Shown one piece after another: positions 8,420 through 17,688 of a DNA stretch of 64,000 nucleotides. This DNA is from Bacillota bacterium (GTDB lineage Bacteria; Bacillota; Clostridia; Lachnospirales; Lachnospiraceae). Location of the stretch: assembly GCA_023392615.1 (NCBI GenBank), contig JAEVYT010000026.1, positions 1 to 64,000 on the forward strand, given 5' to 3'. The notes beneath the pieces were generated by a model, which saw only the letters and a program-made list of their open reading frames with translations, searched no databases and was not told where the DNA came from. Both the position numbers and the translations under genes were made by a program. Position 1 is the stretch's first letter, and each line of letters starts with the position of its first letter.

Positions 8420-9436
8420 ATGGTGTCTATGAAGGACATCGCTGTCGCATGTGGAGTGTCCGTTGCAACCGTAAGCAAAGCTTTGAATGGACATAAGGAC
8501 ATTGGGGAAGAGACAAAAGAGAATGTCAAAAGAACAGCGAAGGAGATGGGGTATTTTCCAAACTCATCAGCCAGAGCATTAAAAATGAATAAAAGTTATA
8601 ACTTGGGAGTGTTATTTGTTGACGCATCGCGTAGTGGATTGACCCATAACTATTTTGCCTGTATCCTAGAGAGTTTCAAGATAACGGCAGAAACACATGG
8701 ATATGATATTACGTTTATTAATGGAAGCAAACAACGTAAGGACAGAATGTCTTATGTTGATTGCTGTAAACATAAAGGCGTGGATGGAGTTGTTATAGCC
8801 TGTATTGACTTTGACGATCCGGAGGTAACCGAATTGATTCAAAGCAATATCCCCATTGTTACAATTGATTATATGTTCAATAATCGCATAGCAATAATGT
8901 CTGATAATATAAAAGGCATGAGGGATCTGTTTCAATATATCTATGATTTGGGACATCGAAAGATAGCCTATATTCATGGTGAGAGCAATCTAACCGTAAC
9001 GAAAAATCGTCTGGCCAGTTTTTATAATATAGCAGAATCACTGGGTGTGGATATTCCTGATGAATACATTGCAGAGGCGCCTTATCGTAATACGGAGCTG
9101 ACGTCTCAGGTAACGGCACAGATGTTAAATCTGAGTGATCCGCCGACGTGCATTATGTTTCAGGACGATTTTGCAAGTATTGGTGGTATAAATATAATTA
9201 AATCACGTGGACTATCGATTCCGGAGGATATCTCAGTGGCGGGATTTGATGGAATTCAGGTGGCAAAATTTATAGATCCTGTTCTTACTACGGTCAACCA
9301 AGCTACCGGTGAGATGGGTAAAATTGCTGCGGAGAAACTGATTTCATTAATTGAAAAACCGAAACTTACATTAATTGAACAAATAGTAATCCCAGGAGAA
9401 CTAGATAAGGGAGCTTCGGTAAAGCGGTTATCATAA
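8420..9436 (+). CDS. LacI-family transcriptional regulator
   Basis: 338 residues. The N-terminal helix-turn-helix is typical (MKDIAVACGVSVATVSKALN, then ARALK as hinge helix), followed by a LacI/PurR-type ligand-binding domain from about residue 60. The C-terminal PDVSVAGFDG-like motif appears as EDISVAGFDG. ATG with AGGAGGT at 8406. It probably represses or activates carbohydrate genes. The adjacent targets are not obvious; the two sugar-binding proteins 4 kb upstream have the same fold as its sensor domain and are possible partners. Confidence 0.9.
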   Translation: MVSMKDIAVACGVSVATVSKALNGHKDIGEETKENVKRTAKEMGYFPNSSARALKMNKSYNLGVLFVDASRSGLTHNYFACILESFKITAETHGYDITFINGSKQRKDRMSYVDCCKHKGVDGVVIACIDFDDPEVTELIQSNIPIVTIDYMFNNRIAIMSDNIKGMRDLFQYIYDLGHRKIAYIHGESNLTVTKNRLASFYNIAESLGVDIPDEYIAEAPYRNTELTSQVTAQMLNLSDPPTCIMFQDDFASIGGINIIKSRGLSIPEDISVAGFDGIQVAKFIDPVLTTVNQATGEMGKIAAEKLISLIEKPKLTLIEQIVIPGELDKGASVKRLS

Positions 9437-9447
9437 ATAAAAATTAT

Positions 9448-9496
9448 AAAAAGCATCGATCAATACCTCAAAACTAGGTATTAATCGATGCTTTTT
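9448..9496 (+). terminator. Terminator after the LacI-type gene
   Basis: AAAAAGCATCGAT with a second paired block (AATACCT/AGGTATT) folds with ATCGATGCTTTTT. It works in either direction by sequence and closes the accessory block before gdpP. Confidence 0.85.
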
Positions 9497-9630
9497 AAAT
9501 TGACTACTTAATTATACTTAAATATTCTTTACGTTAATCATTCTTTTATGATTGGACTTGCAATTATTAAGAAATATTAACCAAATATTGAGTCCATTTG
9601 TAAAAAAGAGAAATTGATAAGATTATTATC

Positions 9631-9659
9631 TTCCCTAGAAGGGCTGTTGGTGATATAAT
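9631..9659 (+). promoter_or_regulatory. Extended -10 promoter for gdpP-rplI-dnaB
   Basis: TATAAT at 9654-9659 carries an upstream TG (TGATATAAT, extended -10), with a weak TTCCCT -35 at 9631-9636 (17-base spacer). It lies about 95 bases before the gdpP ATG. Confidence 0.5.
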
Positions 9660-9755
9660 CAAGCTAACCGACTTTATAATATTCTAGTCTAGCCGAAGAT
9701 TTGAGACGAAAATTGGTTCCATTGATCTTATAAATTCTTTAAGGAGTTCGATATT

Positions 9756-11822
9756 ATGATCCGAAAATTAAAACTCAGAGGAGCATTGAGGTTATATTTG
9801 CTGTGGCCGATAATTTTGACTGCGTTCTTGTTATGCATGAATCTGAGCGTTTATGCTATAAATAAAGATGCTGCGATTGTCTCAGTGTTATTTACTGTAC
9901 TATATTTTATATTCGCCATGGCAATCTACTATTCTAAACGTAATTCGATTGCATCCGAACTAGTCCGTTATGCGATGGATTACGGACAGGTTCAAAAGAA
10001 GCTTCTAAAAGAATTGCATCTTCCATATGCAATACTCGATTTAGAAGGAAAGCTTCTATGGGGAAATGATGAGTTTATGGATATTGTTCATGAGAAGTCG
10101 ATATCCATGCATTCCATTACAAAATTAATTCCTGAGATAACACCGGAGGTGCTACCACAAAAAGAAAAAGACGAGATTATGCACATTTCATTTCAGGACC
10201 ATAATTATATGGTACTATTGCGCAAGGTGGTTACTCCGGATTTTGATGAGGATATGGAACAGAGTCTTGAGGACACGGAACGTATCTGGAATGATCGAAA
10301 TGCTTTAATAGCAATGTTTTTGTATGATGAGACTGATAATATCAACTTACGGAAAGAAAATAAAGAACAGAAACAGATTACCGGTTTATTATATATCGAT
10401 AATTATGAAGAGTCGTTAGAAAATATCGATGAAGTAAGACGTTCTCTATTAACTGCGCTGGTAGACCAAAAGATTAATAAGTACATGCAGAGTATCGATG
10501 CTATTATTAAAAAATTAGAAAAAGATAAATATATCTTTGTTTTTCAACAAAAATATCTTCCGGATCTTCAGGCAAACAAATTCTCCATCCTTGAAGAAGT
10601 GCGTGGAATTAATATGGGAAATGAAATGTCCGTAACCATCAGTATTGGGCTGGGTGTGAATGCAGATACCTATGCGAGCAGCTATGAACTGGCAAGAGCA
10701 GCAATCGATTTGGCACTCGGTAGAGGCGGAGACCAGGTGGTAATTAAAGACAAGGATAAAGACAAGATATCATATTATGGTGGAAAAAGTGTATCCGTAG
10801 AAAAGAGTACCCGTGTTAAAGCAAGGGTAAAGGCGCATGCCTTCCGAGAATTTATTGAGGGTAAAGATAATGTAGTTATCATGGGTCATAAAATTGGTGA
10901 TGTTGATTCCCTAGGATCAGCGATTGGTGTATACAGAATTGCGAAGAATTTTAATAAAAAAGCACATATTGTAGTGAATGAGGTTACTTCCTCCCTACGC
11001 CCGATGATTAATAAATTTATCGGTAATCCAGATTATGATGAGGATATGTTTATTAAAAATGAAAAAGCAAGGGACATTGTGGATAGTAATACATTGCTAG
11101 TTATCGTAGATGTTAACCGCTCCACGTATGTTGAGTGTCAGGATTTACTGGATTATACCAAGACTGTGGTAATCTTTGACCATCATAGACAGACTAAGGA
11201 TGCAATAGATTTTGCTGTGTTATCCTATGTTGAGCCTTATGCTTCTTCAACCAGTGAGATGATTGCGGAAATTATGCAATATATCGGAGGTAATTTAAAA
11301 TTAAGACCAATTGAAGCAGATGCATTATATGCAGGTATCATGATTGATACAAATAATTTCCTGACCAAAGCAGGTGTCAGGACATTTGAGGCCGCTGCAT
11401 ATCTTCGTCGAAACGGAGCGGATGTAACGAGAATTCGAAAGTGTTTCAGAAGTGAGATTTCAGACTTTAAGATTAAAGCAGATGCGATTAGTAGCACAGA
11501 GGTTTATCTGAAGCATTATGCAATTACTGTTTGTGCTAGCTCAGATGTAGACAGCCCTATGGTGATTGGTGCACAGGTAGCAAATGAGCTTTTAAACATT
11601 ACGGATATTAAGGCATCCTTTGTATTTACCAAATACAATGATAAGATATACATTAGTGCCAGATCAATTGATGAAGTAAATGTTCAAGTGATTATGGAGA
11701 AATTCGGAGGAGGCGGTCATTTGAGTGCAGCCGGCTCCCAGTTAGTTAATACTACAACAAAAGAAGCTATCATTAAAATTAAAGCAACGCTGGACGAGAT
11801 GACTCGCGAAGGTGAGCTGTAA
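9756..11822 (+). CDS. gdpP: Cyclic-di-AMP phosphodiesterase GdpP (GGDEF-like / DHH-DHHA1)
   Basis: 688 residues. Two membrane helices (about 13-60) are followed by a PAS-like region, a degenerate GGDEF domain (about 170-330) and a DHH-DHHA1 phosphodiesterase domain. Metal-ligand motifs are visible: GHKIGDVDS (H378, D382, D384), DHH at 475-477 and the C-terminal GGGGHLSAAGS. The family hydrolyses c-di-AMP to pApA and so tunes potassium, osmotic and wall homeostasis. RBS AAGGAG. The stop lies 13 bases before the rplI ATG; gdpP-rplI-dnaB is a conserved Firmicute order. Confidence 0.93.
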   Translation: MIRKLKLRGALRLYLLWPIILTAFLLCMNLSVYAINKDAAIVSVLFTVLYFIFAMAIYYSKRNSIASELVRYAMDYGQVQKKLLKELHLPYAILDLEGKLLWGNDEFMDIVHEKSISMHSITKLIPEITPEVLPQKEKDEIMHISFQDHNYMVLLRKVVTPDFDEDMEQSLEDTERIWNDRNALIAMFLYDETDNINLRKENKEQKQITGLLYIDNYEESLENIDEVRRSLLTALVDQKINKYMQSIDAIIKKLEKDKYIFVFQQKYLPDLQANKFSILEEVRGINMGNEMSVTISIGLGVNADTYASSYELARAAIDLALGRGGDQVVIKDKDKDKISYYGGKSVSVEKSTRVKARVKAHAFREFIEGKDNVVIMGHKIGDVDSLGSAIGVYRIAKNFNKKAHIVVNEVTSSLRPMINKFIGNPDYDEDMFIKNEKARDIVDSNTLLVIVDVNRSTYVECQDLLDYTKTVVIFDHHRQTKDAIDFAVLSYVEPYASSTSEMIAEIMQYIGGNLKLRPIEADALYAGIMIDTNNFLTKAGVRTFEAAAYLRRNGADVTRIRKCFRSEISDFKIKADAISSTEVYLKHYAITVCASSDVDSPMVIGAQVANELLNITDIKASFVFTKYNDKIYISARSIDEVNVQVIMEKFGGGGHLSAAGSQLVNTTTKEAIIKIKATLDEMTREGEL

Positions 11823-11835
11823 AGGAGAGAAATTA

Positions 11836-12282
11836 ATGGAAGTTATATTATTACAAGACGTAAAGGCTCTTGGTAAAAAGGGTGAAATAGTAAAAGTAAA
11901 CGATGGTTATGCGAGAAACTTCATATTCCCAAAAAAGCTGGGTGTTGAAGCTACCAAGCAAAATTTATATGATTTGAATAATCAGAAAGCGGCTGAAGCA
12001 AAAAAACAAAAGGAAATTCTAGAGGAAGCGCAGGCCTTATCAAAGAAGATTGAAGAATTCAATATAAAATTATCGATTAAAGCAGGTGAAGGCGGGAAAA
12101 CCTTTGGTTCTATATCCTCCAAAGAGGTTGCGGCTGCAGTAAAAGAACAATACGGAATCGAAATAGATAAAAAGAAGATTCAACTAAATGATACGATTAA
12201 GCATGCCGGATCCTTCACAGCAGCTGTAAAATTACATCCACAGGTAACCGCAGAGTTAAAGATTAAGGTAGATGCAGTATAA
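11836..12282 (+). CDS. rplI: 50S ribosomal protein L9
   Basis: 148 residues beginning MEVILLQDVKALGKKGE, the classic L9 N-terminus; the GDGYARNFIFPKKLG-like loop is present as NDGYARNFIFPKKLG. A longer in-frame start at 11812 is rejected because AAAGGAGAGA sits just before 11836. L9 binds 23S rRNA near the L1 stalk. It is co-transcribed with gdpP and dnaB. Confidence 0.96.
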   Translation: MEVILLQDVKALGKKGEIVKVNDGYARNFIFPKKLGVEATKQNLYDLNNQKAAEAKKQKEILEEAQALSKKIEEFNIKLSIKAGEGGKTFGSISSKEVAAAVKEQYGIEIDKKKIQLNDTIKHAGSFTAAVKLHPQVTAELKIKVDAV

Positions 12283-12309
12283 GGATAAGATCTTTAAGGG
12301 GGAATACCA

Positions 12310-13638
12310 ATGGATGAAGCATTAATTAAAAGAGTACTTCCGCATAGCGCTGAAGCAGAGCAATCTGTAATCGGATCCATGATTATGGACAGGGAAGCCA
12401 TTGTTGCAGCCTCTGAATTATTAACCGGTAATGATTTTTATGAAAAGCAATATAGTATTTTATTTGATACAATGGTTGAATTATCCAACGAAGGAAAACC
12501 GGTCGATTTGGTGACACTTCAGGATCGATTAAAGGAAAAGGATGTGCCGCCTCAGGTAAGCAGTCTGGAGTTCATTAGAGATTTGGTAACATCTGTTCCA
12601 ACCTCAGCAAATGTAAAATATTATGCACAAATTGTTCATGATAAATCAATTTTACGAAAGCTGATTAAAACAGTAGAAGAAACGGCGAATGACTGCTATC
12701 TGGATAAAGAAAAACTTGAAGTGATTCTTGAGAAGACAGAAAAGCAGGTCTTTGATATCGTTCAAAATAGAGGCACCAAGGACTTTACTGATATAAAGGA
12801 AGTAGTACTTAGAACAATTGACAGTATTGAAGCAGCAGCTAAAAATCAAGGAAGTGTAACAGGTATAGCAACAGGTTTTTATGATCTGGACTATAAGACA
12901 GCAGGTCTTCAGCCATCGGATTTGATTCTGATTGCAGCGAGACCTTCTATGGGTAAGACCGCGTTTGTACTAAATATCGCAGAATATGTCGCAATTAAGT
13001 CCAATATACCGACTGTAATATTTAGTTTGGAGATGTCGCAAGATCAGTTAGTAAAGCGTGTGCTTGCGATGAACTCCAAGGTGGACTCCCAGGCACTACG
13101 TACCGGTAATCTCTCTGGCGAGGATTGGTCAAGCTTAATGGAAAGTGCAAGATCGGTGGGTAATTCCAATCTTGTAATCGATGATACTTCCGCTATATCC
13201 ATTAGTGAGTTGCGTTCAAAGTGTAGAAAGTTAAAGTTAGAGAAAAATCTCGGACTTGTTATCATTGATTACCTTCAGTTAATGACCGGTAGCAAAAAAT
13301 CAGAGTCCAGACAACAGGAGATTTCAGAGATTTCAAGATCGTTAAAATCTTTGGCGAGAGAAATCAATGTTCCAGTAATTGCACTATCACAGTTAAGTCG
13401 TGCAGTAGAGCAGCGTCCGGACAAACGACCAATGTTATCCGATTTACGTGAGTCGGGTGCGATTGAGCAGGATGCCGATATTGTAATGTTTATCTATCGT
13501 GATGATTATTATAATAAGGACACGGAAGAACCTGGTGTATCAGAGATAATCATCGGTAAGCAGAGAAACGGTCCGACCGGTACAGTGAAACTTGCATGGT
13601 TATCACAGTACACGAAGTTTGCAAATCTGGAGAGATAA
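12310..13638 (+). CDS. dnaB: Replicative DNA helicase DnaB
   Basis: 442 residues, the usual length. An N-terminal helical domain (about 1-105) carries PHSAEAEQSVIGSM; the RecA-type ATPase domain begins near 175. The Walker A core is ARPSMGKT (about 210-217), the Walker B-like segment is LVIIDYLQLM, and the arginine-finger region SDLRESGAIEQDAD is intact. This hexameric helicase unwinds DNA at the fork. It is the last gene of the gdpP operon and is followed by a terminator. RBS AAGGGGG. Confidence 0.96.
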   Translation: MDEALIKRVLPHSAEAEQSVIGSMIMDREAIVAASELLTGNDFYEKQYSILFDTMVELSNEGKPVDLVTLQDRLKEKDVPPQVSSLEFIRDLVTSVPTSANVKYYAQIVHDKSILRKLIKTVEETANDCYLDKEKLEVILEKTEKQVFDIVQNRGTKDFTDIKEVVLRTIDSIEAAAKNQGSVTGIATGFYDLDYKTAGLQPSDLILIAARPSMGKTAFVLNIAEYVAIKSNIPTVIFSLEMSQDQLVKRVLAMNSKVDSQALRTGNLSGEDWSSLMESARSVGNSNLVIDDTSAISISELRSKCRKLKLEKNLGLVIIDYLQLMTGSKKSESRQQEISEISRSLKSLAREINVPVIALSQLSRAVEQRPDKRPMLSDLRESGAIEQDADIVMFIYRDDYYNKDTEEPGVSEIIIGKQRNGPTGTVKLAWLSQYTKFANLER

Positions 13639-13681
13639 CACAATATATAGTAGTAAGAAGTGTATTAGGCAAGAAATGTAG

Positions 13682-13716
13682 AAAAGGGGAACCTATTTAT
13701 GGGTTTCCTTTTTTTA
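13682..13716 (+). terminator. Terminator after dnaB
   Basis: AAAGGGGAACC (13683-13693) pairs with GGGTTTCCTTT (13701-13711), followed by more T. Confidence 0.75.
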
Positions 13717-13752
13717 TGTCGATAAGTTATATGTAAATATGTGGAAATTATA

Positions 13753-13780
13753 TTGCATTTGAAAGTTGCTATGTTATAAT
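13753..13780 (+). promoter_or_regulatory. Promoter of the MerR-like gene
   Basis: TTGCAT at 13753-13758, a 16-base spacer and TATAAT at 13775-13780. Transcription would start near 13787, which argues that the GTG at 13824, not the GTG at 13788, is the translation start. Confidence 0.65.
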
Positions 13781-13823
13781 GTAAAAAGTGGAAAATAAAT
13801 ACATATTCAGGGAGGGCAAACGA

Positions 13824-14507
13824 GTGGAAGAAGTTAGGTATATGATTTCTGAGGCTGCAAAGCGGGTAGACGTAGAGTCTCATGTACTCAGATACTGGCA
13901 GAAAGAGCTTGCTCTACCGATTTCACGTAATGAGATGGATCAGCGTTATTATAAGGAATCGGATATTGAGTTGCTGAAAAAAATAAAACTTATGAAAAAG
14001 CAAGGGTTTGGATTGAAAGCCATTAAGATGTTCATTGAAAATGAAAGCTTACCAGATTCACTTGATGCTAATACTGATATACAGAACCGTGATATGCAGA
14101 AAGGGGATAATAAGGAGGATAAGGATATAGACATGATACAGGAGGACAAGCTTATAGATAAGGAAGAAAGGACAGGCCTGGTTACCGAGGAAGGCAGACA
14201 GGAATTAAAGCCACAGCCCGAAACAAAAATGGAGCAGTTCAAATCCATCATGAATAATATTATTCTTGATGCACTAAAGGAGAACAACGGAACATTAACG
14301 GGTGAGATTAATTCCCATGTTACAGAAAATGTAGTACGAGAGATGAGTTATCTCATGAGAGTCCAGGAGGAAAAGGAAGAAGAGCGCTTTAAGAAATTCG
14401 ACGCCACCCTTCGTGAATATCAGAGAAGCAAAATGTTGGCAGCAGCCAGTGTGGATAAAAACAGAAGAAAATCAAAGTTCTTTCAAAAAAATAACGTAAA
14501 GATTTAA
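13824..14507 (+). CDS. MerR-type HTH protein with charged C-terminal region
   Basis: 227 residues from the GTG at 13824, which follows AGGGAGGG at 13809-13816. The N-terminal 70 residues are a MerR-like winged helix (ISEAAKRVDVESHVLRYWQKEL, then RYY and KKIKLMKKQGFGLKAIK). A low-complexity acidic/charged linker follows (about 85-130), then a helical tail rich in E and K that ends in basic residues. No effector-binding domain is recognisable. Related clostridial proteins are annotated only as MerR-family or helix-turn-helix proteins. Its target is unknown; the gene is monocistronic. Confidence 0.75.
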   Translation: MEEVRYMISEAAKRVDVESHVLRYWQKELALPISRNEMDQRYYKESDIELLKKIKLMKKQGFGLKAIKMFIENESLPDSLDANTDIQNRDMQKGDNKEDKDIDMIQEDKLIDKEERTGLVTEEGRQELKPQPETKMEQFKSIMNNIILDALKENNGTLTGEINSHVTENVVREMSYLMRVQEEKEEERFKKFDATLREYQRSKMLAAASVDKNRRKSKFFQKNNVKI

Positions 14508-14524
14508 GTATACAATAAAACAAA

Positions 14525-14588
14525 CAAAAAGAGGATATAACAAAACCATTAAATTAGAACTTAGTGGTTTTGCTATATCCTCTTTTTA
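14525..14588. terminator. Bidirectional terminator between the MerR-like gene and ferredoxin
   Basis: AAAAAGAGGATATA and CAAAACCA (from 14526) fold with TGGTTTTG and TATATCCTCTTTTT (to 14587). A-runs on the left and T-runs on the right make it usable by both converging genes. Confidence 0.9.
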
Positions 14589-14597
14589 TGTATCATA

Positions 14598-14768
14598 TTA
14601 TTGTGCAGAAATTGCACTTGTAGGACATGTGTCAGCACATGCGCCACAATCGATACAAGTAGCAGCGTCGATTTCATAATGAGAAGCGCCTTCGGAAATA
14701 GCACTTACTGGGCAGTCGCCTGCGCAAGCGCCACAGCTAATACATTCATCGCTAATAACGTAAGCCAT
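14598..14768 (-). CDS. 2[4Fe-4S] ferredoxin
   Basis: 56 residues from the ATG at 14768, which has AAGGAGG about 8 bases upstream; an 8-residue longer start is rejected. Two CxxCxxCxxxCP motifs (CISCGACAGDCP and CIDCGACADTCP) bind two [4Fe-4S] clusters. It is the standard clostridial low-potential electron carrier. Its own promoter (TTGCAT-N17-TAAAAT) reads away from the DUF1858 promoter. Confidence 0.96.
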   Translation of the reverse strand: MAYVISDECISCGACAGDCPVSAISEGASHYEIDAATCIDCGACADTCPTSAISAQ

Positions 14769-14800
14769 TGTAATTACCTCCTTTTTAAACAATCGATTAC

Positions 14801-14829
14801 ATTTTAATATATGCTAGTGATTTATGCAA
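14801..14829 (-). promoter_or_regulatory. Promoter of the ferredoxin gene
   Basis: On the minus strand: TTGCAT (14829-14824), a 17-base spacer, TAAAAT (14806-14801), about 33 bases before the ferredoxin ATG. Confidence 0.6.
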
Positions 14830-14873
14830 GTAAATTCTAGTACTTTATTGTGGTAAACACGAAATTTGACTCC

Positions 14874-14902
14874 TTGACGGTTTGAATACGTTGGAATATA
14901 AT
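14874..14902 (+). promoter_or_regulatory. Promoter of the DUF1858 gene
   Basis: TTGACG at 14874-14879, a 17-base spacer and TATAAT at 14897-14902, 70 bases before the ATG. Confidence 0.8.
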
Positions 14903-14971
14903 AAGGCATAGCCATGGGTTTATAATACATTGGTAACTACAAAATTAACATAAATTAAAGGAGGATTTAAC

Positions 14972-15169
14972 ATGTCAATAACTAAGGATATGACTATTGC
15001 GCAGGCAATTTCTACTAATCAAAATATTATACCGGTACTTTTAGATATTGGTATGCATTGTCTTGGTTGTCCTTCTGCACAGGCAGAGACATTAGAAGAA
15101 GCAGCTATGGTTCACGGATTAGATCCAGAAGAATTAATGAATCGTATTAAGGCTGAGATTGGTGAATAA
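14972..15169 (+). CDS. DUF1858 small redox-type protein
   Basis: 65 residues with the DUF1858 pattern: MTIAQAI near the start, a Pxxxxxxxx-GMHCLGCP motif with two Cys three residues apart (CLGC) and a short C-terminal helical part. The family is often found beside hybrid-cluster protein or other Fe-S redox genes and is thought to act in disulfide redox or cluster handling; no biochemical function is established to my knowledge. It is divergent from the ferredoxin gene. RBS AAAGGAGG. Confidence 0.85.
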   Translation: MSITKDMTIAQAISTNQNIIPVLLDIGMHCLGCPSAQAETLEEAAMVHGLDPEELMNRIKAEIGE

Positions 15170-15198
15170 CTCCAAGTCAAACCATTATTAAACAAATG

Positions 15199-15246
15199 AA
15201 AGAGGCTGATGTGAAAGGGTTTCCTTTTGCATCAGCCTCTTCTTTT
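15199..15246. terminator. Terminator between DUF1858 gene and mecA
   Basis: AGAGGCTGATG (from 15201) pairs with CATCAGCCTCT (to 15240), followed by T-rich sequence. It lies between two converging genes and can serve both. Confidence 0.8.
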
Positions 15247-16018
15247 ACATTACAGATAATACCTGTAAAGCGTGACTTTTAACGATTATTTCATAATGTT
15301 CCTCGTAATAAGTGGAGCTGGCATAAGTAAATCGCTCTACCTTTCCGAATTCAGATATAATATTGCAGATTTTATTGAATTCCTCCGGAGTATGATCAGA
15401 GATGCTGATTACCAAGTAGTAAATTGAAGTAACCGGATTCTTATATAAGGTATTGATACCATGATAGGTTCCAAGCATAATATTAGATAATTCAATAACT
15501 TCTTTCAGTGAACGGAAGGAATAAATCTTAACTAATTTGGCGATAGGTGATGTGCCTGGTTTTTCCGGGGCTTCGTTGGTGTCGATTTCAGCTGTTTCGA
15601 TTACGTCCTCTTTTGCGTTATCTTCATTCTCTTCAGATAAATCATCTTCAGACTGATCAAAACAATTGATTATCTCATCAGCATAGGACTCCTCTTCATC
15701 ATCCTCATTTTCATGATCACCATGAACGTTAAAGGAGGAAAACTTTGAAAAGCGAGTATCTAATTCATCAGGATCTTCTACTTTGGTTATCACTAAGATA
15801 AGGCATTCAGTAGAAACCGGTATCGCTTCTATCATAAGTGGAATATCATCCACCTCAAAACCGAACTCATAAAAAGCTTGTTGAATCATATCACGGAATA
15901 ATGCTTTTGCTTTTTCAGTACCATATGCAAGCTCACTAATCTTTAACTCACGGTCTATTAAATCACTTTTATTCAAGGTACATCTAATCTGATTGTCACT
16001 AATTTTTTCTATCTTCAT
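15245..16018 (-). CDS. mecA: MecA-family adaptor protein
   Basis: 257 residues from the ATG at 16018, with AAAGGGG about 7 bases upstream; a start 3 codons longer is rejected. The N-terminal domain (MKIEKISDNQIRCTLNKSDL..., about 1-90) and the C-terminal alpha/beta domain (about 165-250) match MecA, joined by a very acidic D/E-rich linker (about 100-140). MecA adaptors hand substrates to ClpC for degradation and regulate competence and sporulation factors in Bacillus. Targets here are unknown. It is read from its own TTGACT-N17-TATACT promoter. Confidence 0.88.
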   Translation of the reverse strand: MKIEKISDNQIRCTLNKSDLIDRELKISELAYGTEKAKALFRDMIQQAFYEFGFEVDDIPLMIEAIPVSTECLILVITKVEDPDELDTRFSKFSSFNVHGDHENEDDEEESYADEIINCFDQSEDDLSEENEDNAKEDVIETAEIDTNEAPEKPGTSPIAKLVKIYSFRSLKEVIELSNIMLGTYHGINTLYKNPVTSIYYLVISISDHTPEEFNKICNIISEFGKVERFTYASSTYYEEHYEIIVKSHALQVLSVM

Positions 16019-16083
16019 AAAGTACACCCCTTTCTAAAAGGAACTGATTGACGCAACACGTAACCATCCATTGGTGTAAAAAA

Positions 16084-16112
16084 AGTATAATTTAAAAAAG
16101 TTGTAAAGTCAA
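16084..16112 (-). promoter_or_regulatory. Promoter of mecA
   Basis: On the minus strand: TTGACT (16112-16107), 17-base spacer, TATACT (16089-16084). Confidence 0.75.
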
Positions 16113-16237
16113 TATGCCCCAGTGCTAAATTTGTATTTTATAGGTTTCTATATATTACAGTAAAATACATGATTTGACATCGTTAATTCCTACAAAAAGT
16201 CTAGAAAAGTTTGTGAAAAAGATCAATAGAAAATTAG

Positions 16238-16266
16238 TTGATGTATTACCATTATTTGTATATAAT
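16238..16266 (+). promoter_or_regulatory. Promoter of the kinase gene
   Basis: TTGATG at 16238-16243, 17-base spacer, TATAAT at 16261-16266, about 45 bases before the kinase ATG. Confidence 0.65.
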
Positions 16267-16310
16267 TAAGTTGACTTAAATCTGCTTTAGTATTGATAGG
16301 AAAGGAGAGA

Positions 16311-17660
16311 ATGCAACAGGAAATCTGGTTTCAAAAATATCAAATCTTAGGTTTAATTGGCAAAGGAGGCAGTGCCAAGGTATTTCTTGCAGAACACGTC
16401 AAATTAAAATCACTTCGTGCAATCAAGTTTATTTCTAAAAATCATCCCCTATACGATTTACAATTGAAAGAAGCATTTGTATTAAAAAATCTGAAACACT
16501 CTGGTATTCCTATTATCTATGATATTGAAGAAAATGAAGATGGTTCCTATATTATTGAACAATATCTGGAAGGGAATACTCTAAAAGATACGATATTGCA
16601 AAATGGCCCACTTCGGGAAAATATTATCATCAACCTAGGACTTCAATTATGCGATCTATTACAGTATCTCCATTCAATTGAAAGGCCAATTTTGTATCTA
16701 GATTTAAAGCCAGAGAATATTATTCTATGTGAAGGAAGTCTCAAGCTGGTTGACTTTGGTAGTGCGTTGTATATGGATGAAACACAGTCTGATGCACACT
16801 ATTATGGTACGAACGGGTATGCAGCTCCGGAATTATATACGAATCAGCACATTGATGAACGCTGCGGTGTGTATGGAATTGGATGCCTGTTATATTATAT
16901 GGTAACCGGACAATCAATAAGACAACTTGGATCAAAGAAAGAGCATATCGATTATACTGGTGCATGCTCTAAGAAACTGAAGAAGGTGATAAGTCGTTGC
17001 CTCAGATTTTATCCTTCTCAAAGATATGCTTCGGTTATCAAGCTTAATGCAGGATTATTAGAATTAAAAAAACATATCAAGTATCAAGCAGAATTAAGTC
17101 AGACGATTACAATTGCAATTGGTGGTTCACATCCTTATATCGGAGTGACTCATATGGCTTTCCGTTTAGGTAAGTATTTAATAGGAACCAAGGCAAGCTG
17201 CCTCTATCATGAAAAAAATGATACGGGAAGTGTGTGGTCATTAAAATGTGTCAGTGATAAGGTTGACATTATTAATGGAATTTACATAATAGAAGGAATA
17301 CCTATGGTTCCTGCTCACTTAAACGTAGAGATAAAAAAAGAGGATTATAGTTATGTTATTCAGGATTATGGATGTGTGACCGAAGATAATCAGGCGCAGT
17401 TTTTATCGGCGGATATAAAGCTGTTCCTTCTAGGAGCCAAGCAATGGGAAATTGATTCGGCGATAAAGAAAATTCAAACGTTTTCAGATCATAAGGAAGT
17501 TCGTTATCTATTTAACTATATGAATGGAAAGCAATTTCAAGAGATAATGAGACAACTACCTATGATAAATGGTGATCGAATTCCATACGAGCCCGATCCG
17601 TTTGCGACGATTACTCATCAGAACGGATTAGAATTATTCAGAGCAATTCTCATGAATTAA
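16311..17660 (+). CDS. Ser/Thr protein kinase fused to a degenerate P-loop (MinD/TadZ-like) domain
   Basis: 449 residues from the ATG at 16311 (AAAGGAG just upstream, short spacing; a TTG at 16293 is an alternative). The kinase domain is residues about 5-260: Gly-rich loop GKGGSAKV (17-24), Lys39 in AIKFI, catalytic YLDLKPEN with D131 (Tyr-Leu-Asp in place of HRD) and DFG at D148. Key catalytic residues are intact, so it should be active. From about residue 270 a second domain begins IAIGGSHPYIGVTHMAF and ends in an IPYEPDPF segment. It parallels the next gene product segment by segment (GSH..GVT, QDYG/LDFG, LLGAKQWEI/VGGRTSWDI), so it is a P-loop relative lacking the Walker Lys. No transmembrane or PASTA segment is present. 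Substrate unknown. Confidence 0.82.
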   Translation: MQQEIWFQKYQILGLIGKGGSAKVFLAEHVKLKSLRAIKFISKNHPLYDLQLKEAFVLKNLKHSGIPIIYDIEENEDGSYIIEQYLEGNTLKDTILQNGPLRENIIINLGLQLCDLLQYLHSIERPILYLDLKPENIILCEGSLKLVDFGSALYMDETQSDAHYYGTNGYAAPELYTNQHIDERCGVYGIGCLLYYMVTGQSIRQLGSKKEHIDYTGACSKKLKKVISRCLRFYPSQRYASVIKLNAGLLELKKHIKYQAELSQTITIAIGGSHPYIGVTHMAFRLGKYLIGTKASCLYHEKNDTGSVWSLKCVSDKVDIINGIYIIEGIPMVPAHLNVEIKKEDYSYVIQDYGCVTEDNQAQFLSADIKLFLLGAKQWEIDSAIKKIQTFSDHKEVRYLFNYMNGKQFQEIMRQLPMINGDRIPYEPDPFATITHQNGLELFRAILMN

Positions 17661-17688
17661 ATGGACCTGTTCTGTTATTATATGGGAT

